Assembly: GCA_013365325.1 (NCBI GenBank)
Contig: JABVXV010000102.1
Span: 62,001-126,000, forward strand
Source of the DNA: Dipetalonema caudispina
Lineage: Eukaryota; Nematoda; Chromadorea; Rhabditida; Onchocercidae
Reading direction: 5' to 3'
DNA: 64,000 bases
In this document: one piece after another, positions 63,886-64,000 of the stretch
Position numbering within the stretch: the first letter of the stretch is position 1
Layout of the letters: every line of letters begins with the position of its first letter
Made by a program: the position numbers and the translations under genes
Notes under the pieces: generated by a model
What the model was told of the DNA's origin: nothing
Databases searched by the model: none
Seen by the model: only the letters and a program-made list of their open reading frames with translations

Positions 63886-64000
63886 GAGTCGGTGTTCTGG
63901 CAATATTTGAAAAACTTCGAACTTTGATAAGGCCTTGGCCAAACGATGTGATTGAATCGGTGGATCGTGATGGAATCAATCCACCTTTTCCGTTTAAGGA
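63886..64000 (+). CDS. Possible exon running off the right edge
   Basis: A plus frame stays open to the edge, reading IFEKLRTLIRPWPNDVIESV and then a DRDGINPPFPFK-like end. Residue choice looks like real protein. The minus strand is also open from the edge to a TAA near 63855 (SLNGKGGLIPSRSTDS and onward). Neither family nor strand can be settled without the next sequence. Confidence 0.3.

Noticed and set aside
1..64000. Transposon, retrovirus-like or horizontally acquired genes
   Set aside because: No transposase, integrase or intact reverse transcriptase frame and no paired terminal repeats with a coding interior were seen on either strand.

Overview
The window is nuclear DNA of a parasitic nematode, most probably a filarial (spirurid) worm; the species cannot be fixed from sequence alone. 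It is visibly AT-rich and its genes are cut into many small exons by introns of about 50-1200 nt. Several genes have a 3' splice-acceptor sequence one to four bases before the start codon, as expected for spliced-leader trans-splicing. Products are animal housekeeping proteins plus a few proteins I do not recognise. I saw no bacterial genes, CRISPR array, rRNA, tRNA or intact transposon.

Layout. (1) 1-18766, minus: VPS13D, a giant bridge-like lipid-transfer protein; its C-terminal part lies beyond the left edge. (2) 19560-22055, minus: a secreted six-cysteine ML-domain (NPC2-like) sterol/lipid-binding protein. The 0.8 kb between them carries an E-box palindrome and several TGACGT half-sites. 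(3) 23075-23580, plus: a weak small-gene candidate, followed by a 73-nt near-perfect hairpin at 24311-24383. (4) 25232-29358, plus: nucleostemin (nst-1/GNL3), a circularly permuted nucleolar GTPase, rebuilt in frame over 13 exons. (5) 31331-34713, plus: an unrecognised 531-aa protein with a basic R-x-R-x-P motif repeated on exons of identical phase, and a C-terminal coiled coil. (6) 37746-47127, minus: GLG1, the Golgi cysteine-rich type I membrane protein, complete. (7) 47128-52274: 5 kb with no confident gene. (8) 52275-52813, plus: a small secreted helical protein, with a direct repeat of about 450 bp on each side. (9) 53696-55664, minus: an apparent fusion of a REEP/TB2/DP1/HVA22-type ER membrane hairpin with a VAP-like MSP domain. 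(10) 59906-61211, plus: a 120-aa protein with one membrane segment. (11) The right 2.8 kb is intergenic, with microsatellites and a possible exon at the edge.

How they fit: several products act in the endomembrane system. VPS13D moves lipid between organelles, the ML protein carries lipid inside lysosomes or in secretions, GLG1 works in the Golgi, and the REEP-MSP protein would shape ER and dock FFAT-motif partners. They are not otherwise linked by operon structure, except that the ML gene and VPS13D lie head-to-tail 0.8 kb apart. Exon models were built by hand from reading frame, GT/GC-AG borders and remembered family sequences; no alignment or RNA evidence was available.
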